64,000 nucleotides of DNA, taken from NCBI RefSeq assembly GCF_937880195.1, contig NZ_CALFLA010000003.1, positions 1 through 64,000 on the forward strand, written 5' to 3'. Under the pieces are notes generated by a model that was given only the letters and a program-made list of their open reading frames with translations, did no database searches and had not been told where the DNA came from. This stretch comes from an uncultured Blautia sp. GTDB taxonomy: Bacteria > Bacillota > Clostridia > Lachnospirales > Lachnospiraceae. Of the stretch, positions 53,187 to 62,032 are shown piece by piece. Within the stretch, counting starts at the first letter, position 1. Each line of letters opens with the position of its first letter. A program made the translations under genes and the position numbers.

Positions 53187-54311
53187 TTATTTCTGTTTCC
53201 TTTTCTTAATCTCACTGCTGATAAAATCATACAGCTCCTCCACTGCTTGGCCGTGGATCTGTTTTTTCTGCTTTTCCATCATCTCCCAGGCGGCTTCTCT
53301 GTCGTTCATAAGACTGACTCCCTTTTCCACCTGTCCTTTCAAGGTCATGGCCGACCAGCTCATGCCCGCTTTTACAAAAAATTTCCGGTTCACTGTCTCA
53401 CATCCGGGAATAGGAGCCGTATGGATCATAGGAATCCCGGCCACCGCCGCCTCTGTAGAGGTCAGACCTCCCGGTTTTGTAAAAAGAACGTCGCAGGCTT
53501 TTAAATACAAAGGCATCTGTGTGGTAAATCCAAGGATCTGTACTCTGTCTTCTCCTGAAAATCTTTTTTTCAGCTTCTGCTCTGCCTTTTGGTTGCTTCC
53601 GCAGATCACAAGGATCTTTTCATCCACAGTTTCCTCCAGAAGTTTTTCCACAAGCTCCTGAAGATCCCCTGCTCCCATACTGCCTCCTGCCGCCAGAAAA
53701 TATTTCCCCTGCTGATCCAGTCCCAATTTCTCTCTGGCAGCTTCCCGGCTTATCTTTCTGCGGCAACTCTTTGCCACAGGAATCCCAAAAGTAAGAAGTT
53801 TTTCTTCAGGAATGCCTCTTTTTATACAGGATTTTTTCATTGCTTCATGGGCAAGCACATAATAATCGCAGTCTGTTTCCTCCCAGAAGGGAATACAGGT
53901 ATAATCTGTCATTACTGCTACTGTAAGGGGCAGCTTCATCCCCTTGCTTTTCATATAGGTAATGGTTTCTGCCGGATAAAGATGAGGCATCACCAGAACG
54001 TCTACCGGATGCTCCCTGAGATAACTGTCCAGATACTTCGCCATTCTTCCGTTCACATAATAGACCGGAGATTTCCTCGTCAGACGGCTGATCACCATCC
54101 CCAGCTTATATACAAGCCCAAAAAGTCTGGGAGTTTTCTTAACGATCTGCACATAGCCGTCTCCTACCAGCCTGGATACCCCTTCTCCTGCCAGGCAGAG
54201 ATAGTCCAGCACATAGGCTTCATCTCCTCTTTCGTGCATTTCTTCTGCAATGGCTCTGGCGGCGGAATTATGTCCCCCTCCTGTATTGCAGGATAAAATC
54301 AGCGCTTTCAT
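53187..54311 (-). CDS. MGDG synthase/UgtP-family glycosyltransferase
   Basis: A 374-aa GT28-type glycosyltransferase. The N-terminal MGDG-synthase domain begins ALILSCNTGGGHNSAARAI, and the C-terminal part has GGSMGAGDLQEL and KPGGLTSTEAAVAGIPMI, the nucleotide-sugar site. Related enzymes attach glucose or galactose to diacylglycerol to make the glycolipid anchor of lipoteichoic acid. Its ATG overlaps the PlsY-like gene's stop (ATGA), with GGAGGCTTGA upstream, so the two are translationally coupled. A role in membrane glycolipid synthesis is likely. Confidence 0.9.
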   Translation of the reverse strand: MKALILSCNTGGGHNSAARAIAEEMHERGDEAYVLDYLCLAGEGVSRLVGDGYVQIVKKTPRLFGLVYKLGMVISRLTRKSPVYYVNGRMAKYLDSYLREHPVDVLVMPHLYPAETITYMKSKGMKLPLTVAVMTDYTCIPFWEETDCDYYVLAHEAMKKSCIKRGIPEEKLLTFGIPVAKSCRRKISREAAREKLGLDQQGKYFLAAGGSMGAGDLQELVEKLLEETVDEKILVICGSNQKAEQKLKKRFSGEDRVQILGFTTQMPLYLKACDVLFTKPGGLTSTEAAVAGIPMIHTAPIPGCETVNRKFFVKAGMSWSAMTLKGQVEKGVSLMNDREAAWEMMEKQKKQIHGQAVEELYDFISSEIKKRKQK

Positions 54312-54916
54312 TCAAGCCTCCATTCTCCGCTTTCTCTATATGCGGCCTTTGCTTTGAGACAATGCTTATGGATCACAATGACCGATATCAGAAGACAGCC
54401 TGCAAGAATACTTTTCTGCCGGATAAAACCCAGACAGGTAAGAGTAAACGCAAGAAAAGCATATATGCTTTTTCTGGTATTTGATCTCATAGGAACCACA
54501 GCAACAAATAACAGATACCAGAAGATCAAAAAGGCAAGAGGCTTCCAAACCGGAAGAAGTCCGATCAGCACGCCGAAAGTAACTGCAATAGCCTTCCCTC
54601 CGTGTCCTTTTTGAAAAAAAGAATAGGCATGTCCCAATACCGGGGCCGCCATAACAAAAGCAAATCCCCAGGCGTCCATTCCCAGCCTTTCCCCACAAAG
54701 CCATACAGGAAACGCCCCCTTAAAAAGGTCAAGAAGCAGAACAAGAACGCCGCAGAAGGCCCCTCCGCAGGCAAAAGCATTAAAGGTTCCCGGATTTCCG
54801 TCCGTAGAATCTTTTTCTACGTCCACGCCCTTCAAAACCAAAGGGACAATCCTTCCAAACAGCATACTTCCAGTCAGATATCCCAAGATCGTATAAAATA
54901 AATATCCGTACTTCAT
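54308..54916 (-). CDS. PlsY-like glycerol-3-phosphate acyltransferase
   Basis: A 202-aa polytopic membrane protein. PlsY motifs are recognisable: the GSMLFGR segment, DGNPGTFNAFACGG, LLDLFKGAFPVW, and GHAYSFFQKGHGGKAIAVTFG. The usual SGNPGATN and GGKGVAT are changed (DGNPGTFN and GGKAIAV), so it may be a divergent paralogue. PlsY uses acyl-phosphate to acylate glycerol-3-phosphate at the first step of phospholipid synthesis. It is paired with a glycolipid glycosyltransferase. Confidence 0.82.
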   Translation of the reverse strand: MKYGYLFYTILGYLTGSMLFGRIVPLVLKGVDVEKDSTDGNPGTFNAFACGGAFCGVLVLLLDLFKGAFPVWLCGERLGMDAWGFAFVMAAPVLGHAYSFFQKGHGGKAIAVTFGVLIGLLPVWKPLAFLIFWYLLFVAVVPMRSNTRKSIYAFLAFTLTCLGFIRQKSILAGCLLISVIVIHKHCLKAKAAYRESGEWRLE

Positions 54917-54971
54917 TTTTACATCCTTTACAAAACAGCAATTTTATCAGTTATCCACAAGGTGCATATGT

Positions 54972-55874
54972 TTACAGGATCATACTCCACAAACATATAG
55001 TCGGAAGCGACAATAAGGTGGAAAAGATCACCATTTTTGTTGCAAAAGGGGCATCCACCTCATACTTTTCCGCCAAAATACTGGTTGTGGCTCCTGCAGG
55101 CATGGCTGCAAGGAGAACACAGATCCCAAAAGCGTTTCTGTCAAGAGGAAGAAACCTGCATACAAAATAAACTGCGGCCGGAATCACGATCAATCTGTGA
55201 AACGTAAATTTTGCCACTGTCACGTCCCAAAATTCTTTCAGATCAATGTCTGCAAGTATCATTCCTACTACCATCATAGACATGGCGGTATTGCAGTTTC
55301 CTATGGCATCCACAGCTCCGGCGATCCCCTCCGGCAGCTTCCAGCCTGTAAGCATCATCACAAGACCTAAACCGCTCATTACAATACAGGGATGGGTCAG
55401 AACCTTCTGCACCGTAGCTTTCCGGTTAGCGCTTCCGGTAAATACGGCAAGGCCAGAAGTCCACATCATAATCCTCTGGGGAATCAGATAAATACTTGCC
55501 AATACAAGTCCCTGGGCGCCATAGATCCCTTCTGCAATGGGATTTCCCAGAAATCCTGCGTTGGAACAGATGGTTCCATACCTGAGGCACTTGTTTCGCC
55601 CCTCCGGCTCTTTTCGAAATACCAGCCTTCCGTACGCTACGCAAAAAGCCTGAATCCCCAAAGAAACTGCAAACACCTCCAAATAATAAACAAGCCTGCC
55701 CTCTACAGGACTGCTCATAAAAGCATGGAGGATATTGCAGGGCAGTATCACATAGATCACAAGATCGTTCATATTCTTCTGTCCCTGAGGGCCAATAAGT
55801 CCCAGACGTTTTACCCCAAAGCCTACCAACACCAGCAGAAAAATGGTTACCTGCAGCGTTAGAATCTTTTCCAT
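54972..55874 (-). CDS. AEC family transporter
   Basis: A 300-aa protein with about ten membrane helices in the auxin-efflux-carrier-like pattern. It opens ILTLQVTIFLLVLVGFGVKR, includes NAGFLGNPIAEGIYG, typical of the N-terminal half, and CNTAMSMMVVGMILAD mid-protein. Bacterial members move organic acids such as malate. The ATG follows AGGAAAAGAGGATTATT. Substrate unknown. Confidence 0.9.
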   Translation of the reverse strand: MEKILTLQVTIFLLVLVGFGVKRLGLIGPQGQKNMNDLVIYVILPCNILHAFMSSPVEGRLVYYLEVFAVSLGIQAFCVAYGRLVFRKEPEGRNKCLRYGTICSNAGFLGNPIAEGIYGAQGLVLASIYLIPQRIMMWTSGLAVFTGSANRKATVQKVLTHPCIVMSGLGLVMMLTGWKLPEGIAGAVDAIGNCNTAMSMMVVGMILADIDLKEFWDVTVAKFTFHRLIVIPAAVYFVCRFLPLDRNAFGICVLLAAMPAGATTSILAEKYEVDAPFATKMVIFSTLLSLPTICLWSMIL

Positions 55875-55953
55875 AATAATCCTCTTTTCCTATTTTATGT
55901 GAAACAGTTTATCACATCCCCAAAAAGGGCGCAAGAAAAAGCAGATTTTGCAC

Positions 55954-55982
55954 TTGACTGAGACTTTTCTCCATGATAGAAT
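55954..55982 (+). promoter_or_regulatory. Promoter of the MATE gene
   Basis: TTGACT (55954-55959), 17 bases, TAGAAT (55977-55982). Transcription should begin near 55989, leaving a leader of about 100 bases. Confidence 0.8.
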
Positions 55983-56032
55983 ATGCTTTGTCCAAAATAC
56001 AGTGTGGACTTTTTTGGTAATGCCACTTTTCG

Positions 56033-56073
56033 CCACACAATTACCTTTCGGTAATTGTGTGGCTTATTTTTTT
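56033..56073 (+). terminator. Transcription attenuator in the MATE leader
   Basis: CCACACAATTACC and GGTAATTGTGTGG form a perfect 13-bp stem around TTTC, followed by CTTATTTTTTT, ending 15 bases before the start codon. Upstream GGTAAT (56016-56021) can pair with ATTACC (56040-56045), or GTGTGG (56002-56007) with CCACAC (56033-56038); either would undo the stem. Confidence 0.8.
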
Positions 56074-56088
56074 GCCCGGAGGTATGAA

Positions 56089-57432
56089 ATGAACGAAACA
56101 TTTATGAAAGAAAAACCTGTTTTTCCATTGATCATGTCCATGGCGCTTCCCATGGTGATCTCTATGCTGGTTAATTCTCTCTATAACATAGTAGACAGTT
56201 TTTTTGTAGCTCAGATCAGCGAAGACGCCATGACAGCCCTTTCTCTTGTATATCCTGTCCAAAACTTTGTCAACGCTATAGCTATCGGCTTCGGCGTGGG
56301 GATCAGCTCCCAGATCTCCCTCCATCTTGGCGCAGGTCACAGGCGCAGCGCAGACATGGCGGCAACACAGGGAACTGCTCTGTCCGTTATCCACGGACTT
56401 GTTATGACTGTTATCAGTATTTCCATCATGCCTTCCTTTCTCCGTTTATTCACCTCAGACAGCAGGGTAATCCAGCTTGGACTTAAGTATTCTGTGATCG
56501 TATTCTGCTTTTCTGTTATTGTGGGTTTAAATCTTGCCTTTGAAAAACTCTTTCAGGCTGTAGGAAGAATGAAATCTTCCATGATGGGAATGATCAGCGG
56601 CTGTATTGCTAATATTATCCTGGATCCCCTTCTGATCTTCGGCATCGGACCTTTTCCGGCCATGGGAATGGAAGGAGCAGCCCTGGCCACAGGACTTGGA
56701 CAGGCTCTGAATCTGGTCATATACCTGATCGTCTACCATACCATGCCGACTCAGGTACGTCTGAGGAAAAGCTGTCTGAAGCCGGATCTTTCCATGAATA
56801 AAAAACTTTATTCGGTTGGTATCCCGGCAATCCTGAACCTGGCTCTTCCCTCTCTTTTGATCTCTGTTCTGAACAGCATTCTTGCTGTTTATTCTCAGAG
56901 CTATGTAGTCATTCTTGGGATCTATTATAAACTGCAGACCTTCCTTTATCTTCCAGCCAGCGGGATCGTCCAGGGAATGCGGCCTGTGATCGGGTATAAT
57001 TACGGAGCCGGAGAACAGAAACGAGTCAGAAAGATATACATGGTTACTCTTACCATGACATGTGTGATCATGGTTCTGGGCACAGTTGTCTGCCTGGCAG
57101 TTCCAGGTTCCCTTATGGGAATGTTTACGTCAAATGCCGATACCATCCTTGCGGGAAAATCTGCTCTTCGGATCATCAGCATCGGCTTTATCGTATCTTC
57201 CCTGTCTGTCACCGCCTGCGGCGCGCTGGAAGGACTTGGAAAAGGAACACCCTCTCTTCTGATCTCTCTGTGCAGGTACGTACTGATCATCATTCCTGCA
57301 GCCTTTTTGCTCAGCAAAAGTTTTGGGCCTTCCGGCGTATGGCATGCCTTCTGGATTGCTGAAGCAGTTACGGCTCTTGTGTCGTTCATGATCAGTAAAA
57401 AAGAAGTGCTTCAAAAAAAGACTACCCTATGA
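56089..57432 (+). CDS. MATE family efflux transporter
   Basis: A 447-aa, twelve-helix exporter of the multidrug and toxin extrusion family. It opens with FPLIMSMALPMVISMLVNSLYN, and shows GAGHRRSADMAATQGTA-type and GMRPVIGYNYGAG segments typical of DinF/NorM-like MATE pumps. The ATG at 56089 has CGGAGG 6 bases upstream; the open frame extends upstream through the attenuator but that part is leader. Substrates are usually cationic drugs or metabolites. Its own promoter and attenuator suggest induction. Confidence 0.93.
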   Translation: MNETFMKEKPVFPLIMSMALPMVISMLVNSLYNIVDSFFVAQISEDAMTALSLVYPVQNFVNAIAIGFGVGISSQISLHLGAGHRRSADMAATQGTALSVIHGLVMTVISISIMPSFLRLFTSDSRVIQLGLKYSVIVFCFSVIVGLNLAFEKLFQAVGRMKSSMMGMISGCIANIILDPLLIFGIGPFPAMGMEGAALATGLGQALNLVIYLIVYHTMPTQVRLRKSCLKPDLSMNKKLYSVGIPAILNLALPSLLISVLNSILAVYSQSYVVILGIYYKLQTFLYLPASGIVQGMRPVIGYNYGAGEQKRVRKIYMVTLTMTCVIMVLGTVVCLAVPGSLMGMFTSNADTILAGKSALRIISIGFIVSSLSVTACGALEGLGKGTPSLLISLCRYVLIIIPAAFLLSKSFGPSGVWHAFWIAEAVTALVSFMISKKEVLQKKTTL

Positions 57433-57438
57433 TCAATG

Positions 57439-57481
57439 AAAATCACTTTGCAGAACTTAACTATGCAGAGTGATTTTTTTA
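57439..57481 (+). terminator. Terminator of the MATE gene
   Basis: AATCACTTTGCA and TGCAGAGTGATT (one mismatch) then T7. Confidence 0.88.
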
Positions 57482-57483
57482 TC

Positions 57484-57513
57484 TTGACAAAATACCCCCA
57501 TATGGTATATATT
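57484..57513 (+). promoter_or_regulatory. Promoter of the csoR-copA operon
   Basis: TTGACA (57484-57489) three bases after the previous terminator, and TATATT (57508-57513) with 18-base spacing (TATATA at 16 is the alternative). The spacer carries the first CsoR box. Confidence 0.75.
57492..57508. promoter_or_regulatory. CsoR operator 1
   Basis: ATACCCCCATATGGTAT, an imperfect inverted repeat of the TACCC/GGGTA type, lying over the spacer and -10 of the promoter. Confidence 0.75.
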
Positions 57514-57525
57514 CTACTTACAGAT

Positions 57526-57542
57526 ATACCCCTGTAGGGTAT
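57526..57542. promoter_or_regulatory. CsoR operator 2
   Basis: ATACCCCTGTAGGGTAT, a near-perfect inverted repeat (CCCCTGTAGGG core), 34 bp from box 1 centre to centre, just downstream of the start of transcription. Confidence 0.8.
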
Positions 57543-57606
57543 ACGCATAATGAAAAACTTATTTTTCCGTTATATCCATATTTTACATCTCCAGGGAGGA
57601 CAGCTT

Positions 57607-57912
57607 ATGACTGAAGAACGTTCCTGCGTCTGTGCCAAAAACACTTACCGCACTGAGGAAGAAAAAAAGAAACTTATTAACCGCATGAAACGTGTGGAAG
57701 GACAGATCAGGGGAATCATACGAATGGTAGAAAACGACGTCTACTGCAACGACATCCTGACCCAGTCGGCGGCAGCTAACGCTGCAATAAACGCCTTTAA
57801 TAAAGAGCTTCTCTCAACCCATATACACACCTGCGTTGCCAGGGATATCCGTGAGGGAAAGGACGAAACCATTGACGAGCTTGTTGCTACTATGCAGAAG
57901 CTGATGAAATAA
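57607..57912 (+). CDS. csoR: CsoR-type copper-sensing repressor
   Basis: A 101-aa helical repressor of the CsoR/RcnR family. The Cu(I) ligands have the canonical spacing Cys47, His72, Cys76 (VYCNDIL; THIHTC), which marks it as CsoR rather than RcnR or FrmR. It opens with extra cysteines (RSCVCAK). The ATG has GGGAGGACAGCTT upstream. It precedes copA by 18 bases, and the paired boxes at 57492 and 57526 are its likely targets, so copper should release the promoter. Confidence 0.95.
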   Translation: MTEERSCVCAKNTYRTEEEKKKLINRMKRVEGQIRGIIRMVENDVYCNDILTQSAAANAAINAFNKELLSTHIHTCVARDIREGKDETIDELVATMQKLMK

Positions 57913-57930
57913 TAAGATAGGAGGGATCTG

Positions 57931-60504
57931 ATGGATCAATATAATGTTACCGGAATGAGCTGCGCTGCCTGCAGCGCCCGCGTAGAAAAGGCTGTTTCCC
58001 ATGTGCCGGGAGTCACTTCCTGTTCCGTAAGCCTTCTCACAAATTCAATGGGAGTGGAAGGAACTGCTTCTGCTTCCGATATTATAGCCGCTGTAGAAGA
58101 AGCCGGATACGGAGCATCTGCAAAGGGAGGCGCCTCCCAGAGTATTCCTGCATCGGAAGCTGCAGAGGCTCTTTTGGACCATGAAACTCCCATTCTCAAG
58201 AAGCGCCTGATTGCCTCCCTTGGTTTTCTGCTTGTACTTATGTATTTTTCCATGGGACACATGATGTGGGGCTGGCCTGCGCCAAAATGGTTCCACAATA
58301 ACCCTGTTGCCATGGGGCTTTTACAGCTTCTTCTGGCAGGAATCGTTATGGTCATCAACCAGAAATTTTTTATCAGCGGATTTAAGAGTCTCTGGCACAA
58401 AGCGCCTAACATGGATACCCTGGTAGCTCTTGGCTCCATGGCCTCCTTTGTGTGGAGCGTCTATGTTCTTTTTGCCATGACAGAAGCCCAGGCAGAGGGA
58501 AATATGACAGCAGTAACAGAATATATGATGGACTTTTACTTTGAATCTGCGGCTATGATCCTTACCCTTATCACTGTTGGCAAAATGCTGGAAGCCCGCT
58601 CCAAGGGCAAAACAACAGACGCCCTGAAAAGTCTTATGAAACTTGCCCCCAAAACAGCCTCTGTCATCCGGGACGGCGAGGAATCTGTAGTTCCCATTGA
58701 ACAGGTGCGAAAAGGCGATATCTTCGTTGTCCGTCCGGGAGAAAATATTCCGGTAGACGGTATTGTTCTGGAGGGCTCCAGCGCAGTAAATGAAGCAGCT
58801 CTTACAGGAGAAAGCATTCCTGTGGACAAGGAGACAGGAGATACCGTATCTGCAGCCACTGTCAACCAGTCCGGTTTTATCCGCTGCGAGGCTACCCATG
58901 TAGGGGAAGACACTACTCTTTCCCAGATCATCAAAATGGTAAGTGACGCGGCTGCCACCAAAGCTCCCATTGCCAAGGTAGCCGACCGGGTTTCCGGTGT
59001 TTTTGTGCCTGCCGTTATTACCATTGCCGTGATCACGACTATCGTATGGCTTCTCACTGGACAGACCTTTGGATATGCCCTTGCAAGAGGAATCTCCGTT
59101 CTTGTTATTAGCTGCCCCTGCGCTCTCGGTCTTGCAACTCCAGTTGCCATCATGGTAGGAAACGGAATGGGCGCCAAACACGGAATCCTTTTTAAAACAG
59201 CCGTTTCTCTGGAAGAAGCGGGAAAGGTACAGATCGTAGCACTGGACAAAACAGGAACCATCACCAGAGGCGAACCTGAGGTAACAGATATTCTTCCGGC
59301 TGAAGGATTTACAGAAGAATCTCTTCTCACTCTTGCTCTTTCTCTGGAGAAAAAAAGCGAGCATCCTCTGGCAAAAGCCGTTCTCAAAAAAGCAGAAGCC
59401 CTTAACCTGAAAGCCCCGGATGCAGATGATTTCCAGGCGCTTCCCGGAAACGGACTTTCTGGAACAGTAAATGGAGAGCCTATCTCTGGGGGAAATATGA
59501 ATTTTATCCAAAATCATGTTTCAGTTCCCGCAGCTCTTCAGAACAGGGCCATGGAACTGGCGGAACAGGGAAAAACGCCCCTTTTATTTACAAAAGGAAA
59601 CCGTCTTGCAGGAATCATTGCTGTTGCAGACGTAATCAAGGAAGACAGCCCCAGGGCCATAAAAGAACTTCAGAATATGGGAATCCGGGTGGTTATGCTG
59701 ACAGGAGACAACGAACGGACAGCTAAGGCCATAGGAAAACAGGCAGGAGTGGATCAGGTGATCGCAGGAGTTCTTCCTGACGGAAAAGAAAGCGTGATCC
59801 GTTCTCTGAAAGAACTGGGACGGGTTGCCATGGTGGGGGACGGTATCAACGACGCCCCTGCTCTTACAAGAGCAGATATTGGAATTGCCATCGGCGCCGG
59901 AACAGATATCGCTATTGACGCCGCAGATATAGTCCTTATGAAAAGCAGGCTCAGCGACGTTCCTGCCGCGATCCGTTTAAGCCGCGCCACCCTTCAGAAC
60001 ATTCATGAGAATCTGTTCTGGGCATTTTTCTACAATATCATTGGTATTCCTCTTGCAGCCGGCGTATGGATCCCGATTTTCGGCTGGACCTTAAATCCTA
60101 TGTTCGGAGCTGCTGCTATGAGCCTTTCCAGCTTCTGCGTAGTCACAAACGCCCTTCGCCTGAATTTATTTAAAATTCATAATGCGGAAAAAGATAAAAA
60201 GCTCAAACACATGGTTTCCATTTCTTCCGAAAACCTTTATAATAAAAATAATAACGAACAAAATAACGAAAAGGAGAAACACGCTATGGTAAAGATCACA
60301 GTAAATGTAGAAGGAATGATGTGCCCCCACTGCGAGGCTCATGTAAACGAAGCAGTTAAGACTGCTTTTGGAGCAGAAGACGTTGTCTCCTCCCACGAAA
60401 GTAAGACAACCGTATTTACTTCCCCAGACCAGGTGGATGAGGACAAAATCCGTGAGGTCATCAAAAACGCCGGATACGAAGTAACCGGAATCACACAGGA
60501 ATGA
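57931..60504 (+). CDS. copA: Copper-exporting P1B ATPase fused to a C-terminal copper chaperone
   Basis: An 857-aa Cu(I) exporter. An N-terminal HMA domain has GMSCAAC (Cys11, Cys14); the membrane metal site is [11 protein letters not shown] (Cys395, Cys397); the phosphorylated Asp439 is in LDKTGTIT; the hinge GDGIND is 636-641. After the last helix (about 750) a 35-residue Lys/Asn-rich linker leads to a second HMA domain (from 786) with GMMCPHC, like CopZ. The linker DNA still has AAAAGGAG and an in-frame ATG at 60286. Start GGAGGGATCTG. Co-transcribed with csoR. Localised to the membrane. Confidence 0.95.
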   Translation: MDQYNVTGMSCAACSARVEKAVSHVPGVTSCSVSLLTNSMGVEGTASASDIIAAVEEAGYGASAKGGASQSIPASEAAEALLDHETPILKKRLIASLGFLLVLMYFSMGHMMWGWPAPKWFHNNPVAMGLLQLLLAGIVMVINQKFFISGFKSLWHKAPNMDTLVALGSMASFVWSVYVLFAMTEAQAEGNMTAVTEYMMDFYFESAAMILTLITVGKMLEARSKGKTTDALKSLMKLAPKTASVIRDGEESVVPIEQVRKGDIFVVRPGENIPVDGIVLEGSSAVNEAALTGESIPVDKETGDTVSAATVNQSGFIRCEATHVGEDTTLSQIIKMVSDAAATKAPIAKVADRVSGVFVPAVITIAVITTIVWLLTGQTFGYALARGISVLVISCPCALGLATPVAIMVGNGMGAKHGILFKTAVSLEEAGKVQIVALDKTGTITRGEPEVTDILPAEGFTEESLLTLALSLEKKSEHPLAKAVLKKAEALNLKAPDADDFQALPGNGLSGTVNGEPISGGNMNFIQNHVSVPAALQNRAMELAEQGKTPLLFTKGNRLAGIIAVADVIKEDSPRAIKELQNMGIRVVMLTGDNERTAKAIGKQAGVDQVIAGVLPDGKESVIRSLKELGRVAMVGDGINDAPALTRADIGIAIGAGTDIAIDAADIVLMKSRLSDVPAAIRLSRATLQNIHENLFWAFFYNIIGIPLAAGVWIPIFGWTLNPMFGAAAMSLSSFCVVTNALRLNLFKIHNAEKDKKLKHMVSISSENLYNKNNNEQNNEKEKHAMVKITVNVEGMMCPHCEAHVNEAVKTAFGAEDVVSSHESKTTVFTSPDQVDEDKIREVIKNAGYEVTGITQE
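60286..60504 (+). CDS. Candidate internal copZ start (free copper chaperone)
   Basis: An in-frame ATG nine bases after AAGGAG (60271-60276) inside the copA frame would give a 72-aa CopZ-like protein ([19 protein letters not shown]). It is either a relic of a separate copZ gene whose upstream stop was lost, or a working second start. Sequence alone cannot decide; this entry overlaps the copA entry. Confidence 0.55.
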   Translation: MVKITVNVEGMMCPHCEAHVNEAVKTAFGAEDVVSSHESKTTVFTSPDQVDEDKIREVIKNAGYEVTGITQE

Positions 60505-60540
60505 TCCGACCGCTTTCAGGTGTCATCATCCAGTAAAGCA

Positions 60541-60576
60541 AACGGGTCACGGCCACTTTCCGTGATCCGTTTTTTC
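60541..60576 (+). terminator. Terminator or attenuator between copA and clc
   Basis: AACGGGTCACGG and CCGTGATCCGTT (one G-T pair) then a T run. It ends just 15 bases before the clc ribosome site, with no promoter visible after it. Confidence 0.85.
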
Positions 60577-60602
60577 GCGAAAACAAAACGAGGGGATAAA
60601 TT

Positions 60603-61895
60603 ATGGATACAATACAGAAAAAACGACAAAACAAAATTCTTCGGCTGATCCATTTCTATGGAAATCGAATATGGAGAGACACATCCAATCTTTTAAAATG
60701 GATGATCCTGGCTGTTTTTACGGGACTGACCGTAGGCGCAGTCAGCAGCGTTTTTGCAAAGGCATTAAAAACCGTTACTGCCTTTCGGATAAATAATCCC
60801 CGGGTTTTTCTCCTTTTGCCTGCAGCCGGATTAATCATTGTATTTTTGTACCGAAAATTCGGCCGTGACGACGGTGGTACTAATCAGGTGCTTTCAACCA
60901 TCCGTTCCCAAGACGACGTTCCGCTCCGATCTGCCCCGCTGATCTTCATATCCACTCTTCTCACTCACCTTACCGGAGGATCCGCAGGCAGAGAAGGCGC
61001 TGCGATCCAGCTTGGAGGAAGTATCGGCAACCAGCTTGGAGTCTGGCTCAAACTTGATGAGGAAGATTGCCATGTAATTGTAATGTGCGGCATGAGCGCC
61101 GCCTTTTCTGCTGTTTTCGGAACTCCTATGGCTGCCGCAGTATTTTCTATGGAGGTTGTCAGTGTAGGAGTTATGTATTATGCGGCCCTTCTTCCCTGTG
61201 TTATCTCCTCCCTTGTAGCGGCAAAATTCGCTGTCGGCTATGGTATCCATCCAGAAAGCTTTCATGTTTCAGGCATTCCGGACCTCACTGCTGTTACTGG
61301 CGCAAAAATGCTTCTTGTAGCTGTCGGTTGTGGAATCATCAGCATACTCTTCTGCATAACGCTGAAAAGTATGGGTTCTTTTTATAAACGTTTTTTCAAA
61401 AATCCCTATTTACGAATTATCGCAGCCTCTGTTGCTATTATTCTGATCACAGTCATTCTTCAAACTCCAGATTATATGGGAGCCGGAAATGAACTGATTG
61501 CTCTGGCTGTAGAGGAAGGGCAGGCACGTCCTTTTGATTTCCTGTGGAAGCTGCTTCTCACTGCCGTCACTATGAAGGCCGGATTCCGCGGGGGAGAGAT
61601 TGTTCCCTCCTTCTGTATTGGAGCTACCTTCGGCTGTGTCATGGGACAGCTTCTGGGCTTGTCGCCTTCACTTTGCGCAGCTTCCGGAATGGCTGCTTTA
61701 TTCTGTGGCGTTACCAACTGCCCTATTACCTCTGTGCTGATCGCTTTTGAACTTTTTGGATTTGAGGGCGTATCCTTTTACCTGATCGCAGTTTCCATAA
61801 GCTACGCAGTTTCCGGTTATTACAGTCTTTATAAAGATCAAACCATTGTGTACTCCAAATATAAGGCAAGATACATCAACCGACATACAAAGTGA
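60603..61895 (+). CDS. ClC-family ion channel or antiporter
   Basis: A 430-aa membrane protein with the ClC fold. The gating Glu (E131) is in GGSAGREGAAIQLGG, and GGEIVPSFCIGATFG is the second selectivity segment. The first selectivity loop GSGIP is replaced by DGGTNQV (90-96), and no cytoplasmic CBS domain is present. This variant makes the usual chloride selectivity uncertain; fluoride-type ClC proteins also depart here. Start ATG 60603 with GAGGGGATAAATT upstream. Link to the copper genes is only positional. Confidence 0.88.
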   Translation: MDTIQKKRQNKILRLIHFYGNRIWRDTSNLLKWMILAVFTGLTVGAVSSVFAKALKTVTAFRINNPRVFLLLPAAGLIIVFLYRKFGRDDGGTNQVLSTIRSQDDVPLRSAPLIFISTLLTHLTGGSAGREGAAIQLGGSIGNQLGVWLKLDEEDCHVIVMCGMSAAFSAVFGTPMAAAVFSMEVVSVGVMYYAALLPCVISSLVAAKFAVGYGIHPESFHVSGIPDLTAVTGAKMLLVAVGCGIISILFCITLKSMGSFYKRFFKNPYLRIIAASVAIILITVILQTPDYMGAGNELIALAVEEGQARPFDFLWKLLLTAVTMKAGFRGGEIVPSFCIGATFGCVMGQLLGLSPSLCAASGMAALFCGVTNCPITSVLIAFELFGFEGVSFYLIAVSISYAVSGYYSLYKDQTIVYSKYKARYINRHTK

Positions 61896-61958
61896 ATTGC
61901 GGTATTGCTGTATCTTCGGATATTTTAGCTGCGTTTCTCATGGCATTGGTCAATGTTT

Positions 61959-62000
61959 AGTCAACCATTATTTCTACAAATGTAGAAATAATGGTTGACT
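61959..62000. repeat. Perfect 20-bp inverted repeat around operator 1
   Basis: Two 20-bp arms (61959-61978 and 61981-62000) are exact reverse complements around AA. The right arm ends in TTGACT, the -35 of the next gene, and the centre is the first TACA-N2-TGTA box. Confidence 0.9.
61972..61987. promoter_or_regulatory. BlaI/MecI-type operator 1
   Basis: TTCTACAAATGTAGAA, an exact palindrome with the TACA-N2-TGTA core of BlaI/MecI/CopY sites, just upstream of the -35. Confidence 0.75.
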
Positions 62001-62023
62001 TTTATCTTCTACAGATGTAGAAT
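61995..62023 (+). promoter_or_regulatory. Promoter of the secreted repeat protein
   Basis: TTGACT (61995-62000), 17 bases, TAGAAT (62018-62023). Operators 1, 2 and 3 lie before, within and after it. Confidence 0.82.
62007..62022. promoter_or_regulatory. BlaI/MecI-type operator 2
   Basis: TTCTACAGATGTAGAA with a TACA-GA-TGTA core, covering the promoter spacer and most of the -10; a bound repressor would exclude polymerase. Confidence 0.8.
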
Positions 62024-62032
62024 AAAGTTAAC

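Noticed and set aside
55948..56088. N-terminal extension of the MATE protein
   Set aside because: The in-frame part is made of promoter and attenuator DNA; GGAGG at the normal distance supports the ATG at 56089.
60505..60602. Fluoride (crcB) riboswitch before the ClC gene
   Set aside because: The conserved crcB pseudoknot segments are absent and the space before the terminator is too short.
61959..62000. The 42-bp inverted repeat as an intrinsic terminator of clc
   Set aside because: It contains a -35 and an exact BlaI-type box and is followed by only a short T run; a regulatory palindrome is the better reading, though a terminator effect on clc is not excluded.
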